64,000 nucleotides of DNA, taken from the NCBI GenBank assembly GCA_003868215.1, contig QWDQ01000006.1, positions 62,001 to 126,000 on the forward strand. The letters are read 5' to 3'. Positions 23,181 through 33,607 of this stretch are shown piece by piece; position 1 is the first letter of the stretch; each line of letters starts with the position of its first letter. A model generated the notes under the pieces. That model was given only the letters and a program-made list of their open reading frames with translations, ran no database searches and was not told the origin of the DNA. The DNA comes from Pseudophaeomoniella oleicola (taxonomy: Eukaryota > Ascomycota > Eurotiomycetes > Phaeomoniellales > Phaeomoniellaceae). A program made the position numbers and the translations under genes.

Positions 23181-24611
23181 ATGGCAAGGAGAGGAAATGA
23201 AGGCCCCATGGACTTTCAGTGGCAGACTCATGCGCCAACTGATGTGACGTCTCCCTTCCACAAGTTCGCCATGGAACATAATCAGAACGACAAGAAACGT
23301 AAGGGTACCCTGCTCGCAATTACCCTTCTTGCTATCAACCTCCTGATAATACTAATGCTGAAGCAGGCCCGTACAGCATATTTGACTCTCCTACAAAGTC
23401 AGCATCTTCTCAGCCAGCCTTCGGGTTTCCGCAAGCAACGTCGACGTCCGCACAGTCCCCATTTCGAGCTCCTTCTTTTACAACGCCACGTAAGCCAACT
23501 ATTGAGATTGATTTTTCATCCGGGCCAGAGAATCAGTCATCACCTGAGCAAGCCGATAACGAAGATACACCAGAAGCTGTGAGACCAACGCCATTTGAGT
23601 TCACCGGCAACGAAAGCAAGGTTAAAAGGAATTCCTTGTTTGGTCTATACGGTAGATTTGCGCCAAGTCCAGGCCGTGACAAGGGTACTCGGAGCAAATG
23701 GAGGGATACGCTGGAGCGGAGAGTACAGAAAAGGAGAAGACGTGGGGAGAAGTTTGATCGCCAGCTTGTACTCAAGCGACGAAGCTCTGATGAATCTTTG
23801 GAAGACGAAACCAGTCCGACGGAGGGCAAGAATCCTGCTTCATCTTCGCAGGAAGTTGGATTTTTGGCAGCACTATTTGCATTCATTGAACGGTATCCAA
23901 ACGCACCAGCGTTACTGGCTAAATATCTTCAGTTGGCATTCAATGCGGCGATATTACTCGGATGTCTCTATGCAATTGCAAGCTTCTGGCTGGCGATTCA
24001 GTCTGATGTGAACAAAGCCAGCGAAGATGCTGCCCAAGAGATGTTGGCGGAAATGGCAACATGCGCGAAGAATTATGTCGATAATCACTGTGACGCCAGG
24101 AACCGACTACCAGCACTCGAAAGCGTTTGCAGCAACTGGGAGTTATGCATGAACCGAGACCCAAATAGTGTCAAGAGAGCAGCACTGAGTGCGCAGACTT
24201 TTGCGCAGATCCTGAATAGCTTTGTGGACCCCATCAGCCTGAAAACAATGGTAAGTTTCCACCACCGTTGGCAGTGTGAGAAGCATCTAACCTTAGATCT
24301 AGATATTCTCCTTTTTTATGGTTGTTGCTAGTCTTGTCGTTTCAAACGCAACGTTCGGGCTCTTCCGTAGATCCTACGCAGAACACCATCCACAAGCTAC
24401 TTTCCGTCAACCTTCAGGATCGTTTCAGCTGCCTGGCCAACAGGCTTATGGTATGGGCCAATTTGGACAGTACGCTGATCAAGGGCTGGACTGGCACTCT
24501 CATGCACCAGGTCAGGCCTGGAACACCCCCGCGTTAGAGCATCCATCAAGTCCACATAAACTGGAAAGAGCTCGAAGTAGAAGCCCCCAAAAGCGGATTG
24601 GGTACCAATAA
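23181..24611 (+). CDS. nuclear-envelope protein of the Brr6/Brl1 family
   Basis: Exons are 23181..23298, 23367..24250 and 24303..24611, 436 residues. Introns have GTAAGG..GCAG (branch TACTAATG) and GTAAGT..TCTAG. A long Ser/Pro/basic N-terminal region faces the nucleus or cytosol. A first membrane segment follows (about residues 255-277: LAFNAAILLGCLYAIASFW). Then comes a luminal region with four cysteines (ATCAKNYVDNHC, SVCSNWELCM) that form the family's disulfide pairs, and a second membrane segment (MVVASLVVSNATFGLF). This is the di-sulfide bridge nucleocytoplasmic transport domain. In yeast Brr6 and Brl1 act with Apq12 in nuclear pore assembly and membrane lipid balance. Confidence 0.92.
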
Positions 24612-25094
24612 TCGAACGGAGCTCAATGGATATGTTTATGATCAGGACTTGCCACGGCGTTTTCAGGGAAGGGGTTGTGGATGAATTGGGATGGAAATAT
24701 AGTGCATCATTGGATTGAATGCTGAGGAGCCTGGAGATAACCACTCCGGTAAGGTACCCACGCATGAAGAGAGCCACTTCTATCAATACATATATGTTAC
24801 TAGTAGGAAGGTACCTTAGGTACCTAGGTAGGTAACATGAAATCCTGGAACGAGAGCTGCTGCTGTAGCATATCTTACCTACGTGACTTTCCGACGTAAT
24901 ATATTTTGTTGTGATCTTTCCGTTACTTTGCCCCACACGAATCGATCAACAAAAGGGCACAGCTAACAGTCGACCTCTCTAGTCTTGATAATGAAATTGA
25001 TATCAGAAGTACGAGAAAAGGAGGGAATTCAAGATTGATTTCTCAAAATCGGATCGTGAGGTACTCTTCAGCCTAAAGAGCGCTGTTACTTGTC
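24612..25094. other. intergenic region with a palindromic CCTAGG motif
   Basis: No gene is present. The stretch 24808-24835 holds overlapping GGTACC/CCTAGG palindromes (see the repeat entry). Confidence 0.5.
24808..24835. repeat. GGTACC/CCTAGG palindromic element
   Basis: The core TTAGGTACCTAGGTAGGTA combines the palindromes GGTACC and CCTAGG. Similar strings recur at 2941, 17111, 31308-31337, 31481, 42341-42357 and 42419-42437, all in intergenic DNA. Confidence 0.75.
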
Positions 25095-25944
25095 ATGGCG
25101 TCCAATAACCCCCAGATCAGGTTCGCAACCGAAAAAGGTATGTATAGTCTGCTTAGCACGACGGTCTCGTCTACAGTTTCGTTCTTCCATATGTACGCCC
25201 AGTTTCTTCTCGTTCGCGGTCTGATTCCAGAAAGTTACAAGCACCCGTGGGAGTAGCTACTCAAAGAGTCCCTTCCACACGATCTTCATATCAGGATTAG
25301 CAGTCCAGCGACCAGGAAACAAAAGTATCGCGGCTGAATACGTCCTGTCAACCCATCCCCTTGACTCTGACATACCTTTGACACGATCTATTTCATATCG
25401 AGGTGTCCCTTCTATCTTCAATTGTGTCTGATGTGCTCTCTTAGACGTCCCCGAAATCCTGGCTTTGATCCGCGAACTTGCCACGTACGAAAAGGCATTA
25501 TCTTCGGTCGAAGCGACAGAGGAGTCTCTATTGGCCACGCTCACTTTTCCTTCAAATCCACATTCAGGGTATGCTAGGACGTTGGTGATCACGGCTCCTC
25601 CATCTTCATCATCGCCAACAGAAGGCGAAGGTCCTGTGGCAGGGATGGCTTTATACTTTCATAATTATTCCACATGGACCTCCGCTCCTGGAATCTACCT
25701 GGAAGACCTCTTCGTCCGACCAACGTATCGTGGCCGAGGTTACGGTACAGCCTTGCTATCCAGATTGGCGAAGGAAGTTCTGAAGATCAATGGAAGAAGG
25801 CTGGATTGGAGCGTTTTGAAATGGAACGAGCCAAGCATCAAGTTTTACGAAGGAGATCAGGTAGGCGCTGAAGCAATGAGTGAATGGATGGGTATGAGGG
25901 TATCAGGGGATGGACTTCGAAAATTGGCAGCAAAATTCGACTAG
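25095..25944 (+). CDS. GNAT N-acetyltransferase, spermidine/spermine acetyltransferase-like
   Basis: Exons are 25095..25137 and 25445..25944, 180 residues. The first exon gives MASNNPQIRFATEK, matching the start of such GNAT proteins (strand beta1), and joins at G|GTATGT to CTTAG|AC to read DVPEILALIRELATYEKA. The acetyl-CoA-binding motif A is RPTYRGRGYGTALL (R-x-x-G-x-G), preceded by YLEDLFV. The C-terminal WNEPSIKFYE and MSEWMGMRV are typical of the diamine acetyltransferase (SSAT) branch. The family acetylates polyamines or other small amines, and the real substrate is unknown. The 307-bp intron is far longer than others here. Confidence 0.88.
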
Positions 25945-26560
25945 AGCTTGCGTTGGGGATGCCCATGACTGCAGTTTTATCACTCCTTTCGGCACTTGTG
26001 AGAGATTCTATTTCTGGTTCTGAGACCTCTCCATTCATGATGAAGTGAAAGCAGGAACTACAGTAGAAGGTCATAGTCACAATCAATCCCCTTTTATGAG
26101 CAGTTTCAAAATACTTTGCATTAAGCATCTTCTATTATATCATCTTCACCAGATGTGATGTGAGGTGAGATGAGATTGATATAATTATCGTTGTACCTAT
26201 TCGGGATAAGATTGAAGACTCCACGCACCGCACTCGCACAAAGAGAATAAAGTTCCGGAATGTTGTAATTGATCGAGGGGTGAAGCGGCGGAGTGCATTG
26301 GATCTCCATAAACATCAACTTGGGCCTTCAACGTTACGTTATCACCATCGCATGTCACCATAGTACTTGTGTACGTACATCTTGTTACTACGTCAACTCT
26401 CTGACATTTTCACTCATTTCCACGCCTGTTATAGGTCTGGCAGTCTTTACTGAATTACCATTCTTGCGGCATGGCAAGTCAGCGGTGATTTTCTCAGTCA
26501 GATTTCCCCAGCTGCCCACTAACTGCAGAACCTCAACGTCATACAGTCTGCGGTACCAGA
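25945..26560. other. intergenic region upstream of CHO2
   Basis: The 616 bp between two plus-strand genes show no supported gene. The part nearest CHO2 should hold its promoter. I do not see a clear inositol/choline-response E-box (CATGTGAA) close to the start. Confidence 0.4.
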
Positions 26561-29500
26561 ATGAGCGGCACAGGTCTAGACATAGCGGTCGATGCCGATG
26601 GCCTGCGCGACCGCAATAAACCTACACAGGCACCAGACTCAGAAACAGCTAAGGATATCGTGCAGGACCTTAACGCGCAGGAAGTATCGTCTCACAAGGA
26701 AGATGCAGACAAGAGAACATTCGGCCGAACCCCAAGTGGCGTGGGTGAGTGTCATCTGCAAGTTGCAAAAGCTCCAAAGACGTAACTGACGGAGATTTTT
26801 CTAGTGTTCACCGTCCCTGAGACACATGATATGGTAACTCAACTATTCTCACCCACGGAACCTAAAAATGTCTCGGATATTGTACTTCTTACTGTGCTTG
26901 CAGCTCATGTCTGCTTGTTGTGGGCGTTGCCAGCAAACTTGAAGATACCCTTCTTAGGCATCATATTCGCATTCTGGAGAATGTGTTACAATGTTGGTAT
27001 CGGCGTACTTCTAAAGATGCAGTCCAACCAAAAGAGACTTGTAAGGTGGGCAACGAACTACAAACTTTTCGAAAATCCCACGACCGGAGAGAACCCTCGC
27101 CCCTGGCTCTACAAACTCATCAAGAGAGAACTCGAAACGAAAATCCCCAAGGATTACAAATTCGAAGAAGCTCCCATTGAGTACAACACGTGGCTCGTAT
27201 TCCGCAGAGTAGTGGACTTGATTCTGATGTGCGATTTCACTTCGTACGCGTTGTTCGCTATCGCCTGTGGCGGAAAGCCAGCTGGCGAGACAACGTCCGT
27301 AACCATCATTCGATGGATAGCCGGGATCGCCCTGGTTTTGTTCAACTTGTGGGTCAAGCTGGATGCTCATCGTGTCGTAAAAGATTTCGCGTGGTATTGG
27401 GGTGATTTCTTCTTCCTTATCGATCAGGAACTCACCTTTGACGGCGTATTTGAGATGGCTCCGCATCCGATGTACTCCGTGGGATATGCTGGATATTATG
27501 GAATTTCGTTGATGGCAGCAAGCTACAAACTTCTTTTCATCTCCATTGCAGCCCATGCAGCGCAATTCGCCTTCTTGGTCCTCGTGGAAAACCCTCATAT
27601 CGAGAAGACTTACAACGCTCCTCCCCCAAGGCGACATTTGACAGAGGCGGATATCCTTCAACCCAATGAAGGGGCTGTGAATTGGATACCCCAAGAAGCG
27701 ACCTCCGATTCTCCTCCGACAGTCCACAATCTCCTCGGAATCCATAATCTTGATCTATATCGCGTGACAGATCTCTCTGCTATCCTCATCCAAGTCTTCC
27801 TCTTTGCTCTGACCGTGATGACGCCATCAACACCTGGTTATCAAGCTATCTTCGTAATCAACGCTGCCTTCTGGCGCGTCTGGTATACAGTCGGCATCGG
27901 CTATCTCCTCAACCGCCAGTCCGAGAAAAAGAAATGGACTCGACATTTTGTCAAGTATGGCGAAGGCATTGAGGAGGCGTGGCGCCAATGGAGGGGCACC
28001 TATCATTTGAGTATGATTCTATGCTATTCTTCCTTTGTTGCCGCCGGCTGGAAAATGTATCATCTTCCGGCAGATTGGAGCTCCGACATGGCTCTCCTGA
28101 AACATGTCCTTGGTTTTTCGCTCATCGGTGTCCAGATTTGGGTTTCTGTCAGCATCTACGAATCTCTGGGAGAGTTTGGGTGGTTCTTCGGTGACTTCTT
28201 CTTTGACCACTCTTCTAAACTTACCTACAGTGGAATTTACAGGTTCCTCAACAATCCTGAAAGGGTACTGGGCCTCGCAGGTGTGTGGGGAGCAGCACTA
28301 ATCACCTCCAGCAAAGAAATCCTGTCTTTGGCGCTCCTAAGTCACGTCCTCAGTCTTGCATTCATACAACTTGTCGAGCGGCCTCACATGCAGAAGTTAT
28401 ACGGTCGTCATTTAAGACAGGAATCTGGAGTGGTGCGAAGTCTTAGAAGATCTTTACCGCCTCCTTTCCGTAAGTGGCAAGGTAGCATGGACAAAATGCT
28501 TTCGGAGAGTTTTGATTTCGTTGAAGACCTCCTGGATGCTGCAAAACCGAAGTTTGCCGCTGGGGTGCAAACGATCGTTAAAGACACCAAGAATCTGTTC
28601 CAGAAATATCCAGCACGTGTTACAATCACCCGTATTGAGCCTGACTTGGCGGGCCTCGACCCTAAGGAGTATTCGATTTCCATCGAAGGCACGCCCTCGT
28701 CGCCGTTTGCAGAATCCGAACACCGGTCAGAGAAAGAAGGACCAAATGCGCGTATGGAGCCTGAGCGCCATGGAGACTTCAAGACCCTTATGTTTGAGTA
28801 TGGTGCGCCAATAACCGTTACGTGGACCGCACCGGTGGACCATAGCAAAAAGGACTGGGTCGGACTGTATATGGTGGCCGATAATCCGTCGAGAGAGGTT
28901 ACGAAGGTGTCATCTCGCGGAAGATGGGTCGCTACCACCGCAGGGCAATATGACAATGCTCTCTCAGAAGTGGGCCTTATTAGCAATGACATTATAGTCA
29001 AAGGTAACGACGACAAACAACTGTGCTCTGGCAAAATGGCTTTCGTGGGAGATAAGCTATGGTGGACCTCTGGGGTGTTCGAGTTCAGATATCATCACAA
29101 TGGAAAGCACAACGTCATGGCAATTTCGAGGCCATTTGAAGTTCGGATCGGACGTTTGGACGATGATGACCTCAACCTCCATTTCGACGCTCGTCACTCG
29201 CTGTCGAATGAGGCAGTAATTCGCCAAACCATCGAACATGCGTTACTACCCGTTGTTCGCAACTGCTTTGATCGGGATCCAGAGATTGCGCCGAACAAGG
29301 TGGAGGAAGCCTTTGGAAGCCTCGTGGAACGGGACGGGAAGTATGCAAAACGAGTGGTCTTTGCAGTACATCAAATGTTCGGCATTGAGTTCGCACCCGA
29401 GGTCGTGAAGGCAGATGGCTGCGTAAGAAACTTGGCGTGGAGAATATGTAACGCTAAGAAAGTGCTGGTACGTGGTCCTCTGGATAGTAACACGGCAGCT

Positions 29501-29590
29501 TCTATGGTTTGCTAATCTAATCTCTCTTAGGCACCATATTCAATGTCCAAGTCGAAAGGCACATCAACTCCAGCATCCGAAGCCGACTGA
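26561..29590 (+). CDS. CHO2: phosphatidylethanolamine N-methyltransferase Cho2
   Basis: Exons are 26561..26744, 26805..29467 and 29531..29590, 968 residues. The enzyme makes the first methylation of phosphatidylethanolamine on the way to phosphatidylcholine, using SAM, in the ER membrane. After a short polar N-terminus the protein carries two homologous membrane-embedded methyltransferase halves, each with paired helices and a W-F-WGDFFF block ([14 protein letters not shown] and [12 protein letters not shown]). They are followed by [16 protein letters not shown] and [13 protein letters not shown]. The soluble C-terminal third (about 630-950) is also typical of Cho2. The last intron (GTACGT..CTTAG) leads to the short tail [12 protein letters not shown]. 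Length matches ascomycete orthologues. Confidence 0.96.
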
Positions 29591-30117
29591 TTCGGTACTC
29601 ATTCCTACGCGCGTTTCTCCCAGAGGAGCATATCCGCATTAAATCTCTGTCTGCTACACAGGCCGTGAGACCTGACTTCAAACGGCAATTTTTCCAACGC
29701 AAACCTATTCCCTTCCTCTTTAACACAATTTCGGACCACTTCTTCCAACGAGGCAGCCAGATGACACTAAAAGAATCAGCTGTACATAGAGACGCTGGTA
29801 CCGAACATGACGTGTGGAAGACTTTAAGTCGGCCGAAAAGTTTTTCATATACCCTTTTTAACGTTAATCGAATTATTCGCAATCCTTATAACTGCCGCTC
29901 TGTAGGTCATTTATGGATGCAGCCGTTGAGCTAAAAGTTGACTTCCTGAAGGGGAAAAAGCAATATGACTCATTGAGTGACTTCTAATGATCCGTGTGTG
30001 TATAATGCCATAGCCATCTTCGCACACCTATCTCTCTATTCATGCCCCAAACGCTCACTCTACTCGCAACGGCTGCTAATTGGTAGAAAGACGGACATGT
30101 AGGTACTGTTAAGATAT
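29591..30117. other. 3' region between convergent genes
   Basis: This lies between the 3' ends of CHO2 and the FSH hydrolase gene. Overlapping frames on both strands (29517-29934) show no domain. Confidence 0.45.
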
Positions 30118-30870
30118 TCATGGAATCGTAACATTTGTGAAGTGCGCTTCCTCGATCAAATCGGCCAACTCTCTCGCCTCCGGATCCGTCAGAGGCAGAT
30201 GGTGCTCGCCCTCAAACTCATAGACGAACATGTTTGGCGAGTCGCAGGCCTTCGCGAGCTTCTGACAGCCTGCCTTGACGTGGTCGTCTTTACCCCAAGC
30301 ATGCACGATGGGGAAGGCCTTCATTCCCTGACAATCTGCCACGTCGCCATCTTGCTTTGTTAACGAGATTGGAGGGTAGGGCCCGCCGATGACCGTGCCG
30401 AAGCCTAATTTCGGCCAGGAGGTCTGGTCCCCAGTTCTCCGTCGCTCGTACTCCCTGCAGATGACGCCGCTGGCTAGTCGTGCTCCCTGGCTGAAGCCCA
30501 TGACGCCAACGATCTGCTCTGGACCACCAACCTTATCGATCGTTTCTTCGATGATCCTATTGATCTCGTCTACCTCCTTCTGTGGAGGCTCTTGCTTGTC
30601 TGGAGTCGCGCCATATACATCGGTCACCCATCTGTAGTATGGCGTCACGGACTCGAACACTGGTAGGATACCATGACCAGGCTTGGAAAGAAGAGGACCG
30701 TTGGGATAGACGAATCGGAAGCGGGAACGAAGCAGTGCCTCGAGCCTTCGACATTGGAATCTGAAGATATTCGCCGAGGAACCACCACCATGGAGGCAGA
30801 GTATCACCGGCAGAGAAGCGTCATCGATGTTGCTGGATGCTATGAGAGCCGGAGATTCGGGGGGTCCCAT
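30118..30870 (-). CDS. FSH-type serine hydrolase
   Basis: This is an intronless 250-residue alpha/beta hydrolase. I place the start at the ATG at 30870 (MGPPESPAL). A 24-residue in-frame extension to 30942 is possible and basic, so a short targeting peptide cannot be excluded. The oxyanion strand reads VILCLHGGGSSANIF. The nucleophile elbow is GFSQGAR (Ser). The acid Asp is in HAWGKDDHV and the His in GEHHLPL. This is the FSH1/FSH2/FSH3 family, which includes esterases and, in secondary-metabolite clusters, polyketide-releasing thioesterases such as LovG. No polyketide synthase is in the window, so a general esterase is more likely. Confidence 0.85.
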   Translation of the reverse strand: MGPPESPALIASSNIDDASLPVILCLHGGGSSANIFRFQCRRLEALLRSRFRFVYPNGPLLSKPGHGILPVFESVTPYYRWVTDVYGATPDKQEPPQKEVDEINRIIEETIDKVGGPEQIVGVMGFSQGARLASGVICREYERRRTGDQTSWPKLGFGTVIGGPYPPISLTKQDGDVADCQGMKAFPIVHAWGKDDHVKAGCQKLAKACDSPNMFVYEFEGEHHLPLTDPEARELADLIEEAHFTNVTIP

Positions 30871-31307
30871 TGTGGATTTCAATCTCTTCTGTAGATGCAG
30901 CTCGAAACACCTTTCACGTTGAAACACAACACACGGAGGCAATCCCAGAAGCGCAACCGACGGTATGAGCGACTGGAAGAGAGTCGAAATGATTCAGAGA
31001 AGGCCAATCGGTGACCTTCTCGACGGACCTAGTAGCGGACTTCCGACGAGTCTCACCGGAAGTATAAGAGGCTTCAAAGTACGAAAGACGTCGCGATGGG
31101 AAGATCGAGCAGTCAGGAATGCATGGAATCTTACCTCAATGTTCAGCATATAAACGACAAACGCTCGAGAGTGAGATAAACGGATAGGCACCTACAGGGA
31201 TATATACATAAGGTGCCGATGCTACGCTAAAATGTGGGAGGATGAAGATAACGGTTTGGGACGCAGTAGACGACGCCCAATACGATCAACCGCCATCGTA
31301 ACAAAAC

Positions 31308-31337
31308 TACCTACCTAGGTAGGTACCTTACCTAGGG
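31308..31337. repeat. GGTACC/CCTAGG palindromic element
   Basis: CTACCTACCTAGGTAGGTAC followed by CTTACCTAGG forms a long perfect inverted repeat around CCTAGG. It is the largest copy of the dispersed motif. Confidence 0.8.
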
Positions 31338-31460
31338 TTGCTAAATCTGCTTATGGTGTCGTAAACATACGGCGACATACGGCGACATGATTCAGCCCCT
31401 CCTATGCGGAGTACTACGTAGTAACGACCTGAGGAGAGTTGAGATCGATGTAAAATTATA

Positions 31461-31484
31461 TAACGTTACGTTACATTACGTTAC
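31461..31484. repeat. TTACG pentamer repeat
   Basis: AACGTTACGTTACATTACGT is a short run of TTACG units with one T-for-G variant, ending against another TTACCTAGG. Confidence 0.75.
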
Positions 31485-31766
31485 CTAGGTCAGGTAAGGT
31501 ATGTACTTCCGTACATCCTGCCAAGACAAGAGCCCCATGTTTGTCTAACGTTAACGGTTTGGTTTGGGGCTGGCCACATGCGACATCTTGGTGATATAAT
31601 CGAGAAATAGACAGGCTTCCATTCTCTCTTCCTCCTCCCATCTTTCCAGTTTCGGGTGCGCCACGCCACAACTACAGTTATTACAGTATACCGTTGAGGC
31701 TACATCTATTTACTGTCCATCGTCCCTATCCAACAATTCCCCTTCCCCCCCTCATTCACCGCCATC

Positions 31767-32585
31767 ATGGTGAAGCTATACTATCTTGGTGTATGCATGA
31801 TACATTCAATGCTTGCGAGTATGTCTTTGCTGATGCATGATTAGATCCTCAAGAACGATATCCAACCGGCTCGAGAACTAGCTGTTGAGAAGGATCTATC
31901 GTCGTTCTCTCGCTTCACAAGGGATAGGTATGCATGCCACTTTTGCCTATCACGTCCCTTATTTTTACTCAGTCCGCTTGACATTGTCTAATCGCTACGT
32001 AGCTATGGCGAATTTATGAGTCTGTTCTCTAGAACGGTCGCCGAGAGAACGAAGCCAGGGACACACGCCGACGTCGAAGAGAAAGAGTACACTTTTCATG
32101 CATACGCTCGATCTGAAGGTATCGCCGGTATCCTTATCTCAGATGCTTCCTATCCGGCCCTTGTCGCCCACCAAGTCCTTTCTAAAGTTCTCGATGAGTT
32201 TCTTACCAAGAACCCACGCTCGACCTTTGCGAGTCCTGGTGTCACCACGGTGCCGTTCAGGGAATTGAAGGAATATTTGACCAAATTTCAGGACCCGAGC
32301 CAGGCAGATAGTATCATGAGGGTGCAGAGAGAGTTGGACGAGACCAAGATCGTGTTGCACAAGACCATTGAGAGCGTGCTGGAAAGAGGAGAGAAGATAG
32401 ATTCCTTGGTAGCAAAGAGTGATGGATTGAGTGCGCAGAGTAAAATGTTCTACACACAGGTACGTCAATGTGTTTCACGATTCTCGGGCCGCTTCTTGTC
32501 GATTTGCAGGTCCATACAAGATCTGTGTTTGCTGACATTTGTTCAACAGGCCAAGAAGCAGAACTCTTGCTGCATAGTCATGTGA
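31767..32585 (+). CDS. YKT6: R-SNARE Ykt6
   Basis: Exons are 31767..31790, 31845..31927, 32003..32459 and 32550..32585, 199 residues. The first exon codes only eight residues (MVKLYYLG). An N-terminal longin domain (about 1-125: SFSRFTRDSYGEFMSLFSRTVAERT, EKEYTFHAYAR) folds back on the SNARE helix. The SNARE motif (about 135-190) holds the central Arg in the layer region IVLHKTIESVLERGEKID. The protein ends NSCCIVM. The CIVM box is the prenylation site, and the Cys before it is the palmitoylation site of Ykt6. It acts in ER-Golgi, vacuolar and autophagosomal fusion. Confidence 0.96.
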
Positions 32586-33607
32586 ATGGCATATTCCATT
32601 TCAAGGCACAACGGTCTATATGGGACAGAGGTGAGCTTGGATACGTGTCGGGACTGGATGAATCATGAGTGGCTCGAATAGAGCATGTTATATTTCCGAG
32701 TGCTGGAGGGTCGCTATCGATGGCATCATGTTTGGCGTTGGTGAATGAGACAAGTTACAATACTGCAAATATCACAATGCGAATTGGCTTCAAATATTGT
32801 CATTTTCAAGCGACACCGAGGTTGAGACAGGAATGGCCTACGAGACCCGTACTCTTGTACTCCCTTCATCCTTCTTCCCTTGAGCCTGTACCGCGTAGTC
32901 AGATAGACCACCTGGTCGTCCTCCTCAATCTTACCATAGTAGGTATACTGTGGATACACTCCCCGCCGATAGTGTGCGGGTGGGCCATCCATTCGGAAGA
33001 TCCAGTAATTAATACATTCAACCCCGCCTTTCTCTCTCTCTCCCAAAAAGTTACAATGTTTACCAATTCCTTCGTCAGCACTGCCCAGCCCAGTCTATAT
33101 TGCTCTATCCCTTCTGTATATATTATATGTAGAGGATGTACAGATGTGTTCATCTGCTTTATCTCAGCAGAATTTTCTCGATTTACGTATAATATAAATC
33201 TCAATTATTCATTGCAGCTGTTGTTCCCGGTGGTCTTTGTGTGCTCACGGTTCAGAGCATAACGTTTCTTGACTTATCTCAAGGGGAGGCGATATCTTGA
33301 TACCTAGAATTTACGACTCAGGAGGCTGTTCTGAGCTTTTGGCTTGTTTCAGCACATGCCTTAGGGTGAACAAGGCCGAGGTCGATCTCTATCGCGATCA
33401 CGCATTTTATAGACCGTCTTTGGTCTTTTGCTATCCGCCTGAAGCATTCATTATATATACTGACCTGATATAGATCTGGACATGAGATAGTGCACAGGGT
33501 TTCTAAATAGCGTCTGCCATTTGTGCTCTCGTTGACTGCTTTAATTCCCTTGCACGGCCGAATCTGCTTGACGTGTTTTCTCATATCTTTTTGATTGTTG
33601 TTGCATT
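32586..33607. other. intergenic region, no supported gene
   Basis: The plus-strand frame at 32669-33262 (197 codons) starts 83 bp after the YKT6 stop. It lacks a domain, biased codon use or splice partners, and is probably 3' untranslated and spacer sequence. Confidence 0.45.

Larger units (their letters stand above)
30871..31766. other. shared upstream region of the FSH hydrolase and YKT6, with short repeats
   Basis: Divergent promoters lie here. Notable are a CCTAGG/GGTACC palindrome cluster (31308-31337), a duplicated CATACGGCGACATACGGCGACAT (31367-31388) and a TTACG pentamer run (31461-31484). No gene is seen. Confidence 0.5.

Noticed and set aside
30118-30870. FSH hydrolase as the releasing thioesterase of a polyketide cluster
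   Set aside because: No polyketide synthase or other biosynthetic core gene is found in the window.
32669-33262. 197-codon plus-strand frame just after YKT6
   Set aside because: No family match, no introns, and composition like untranslated DNA. It probably represents 3' spacer.
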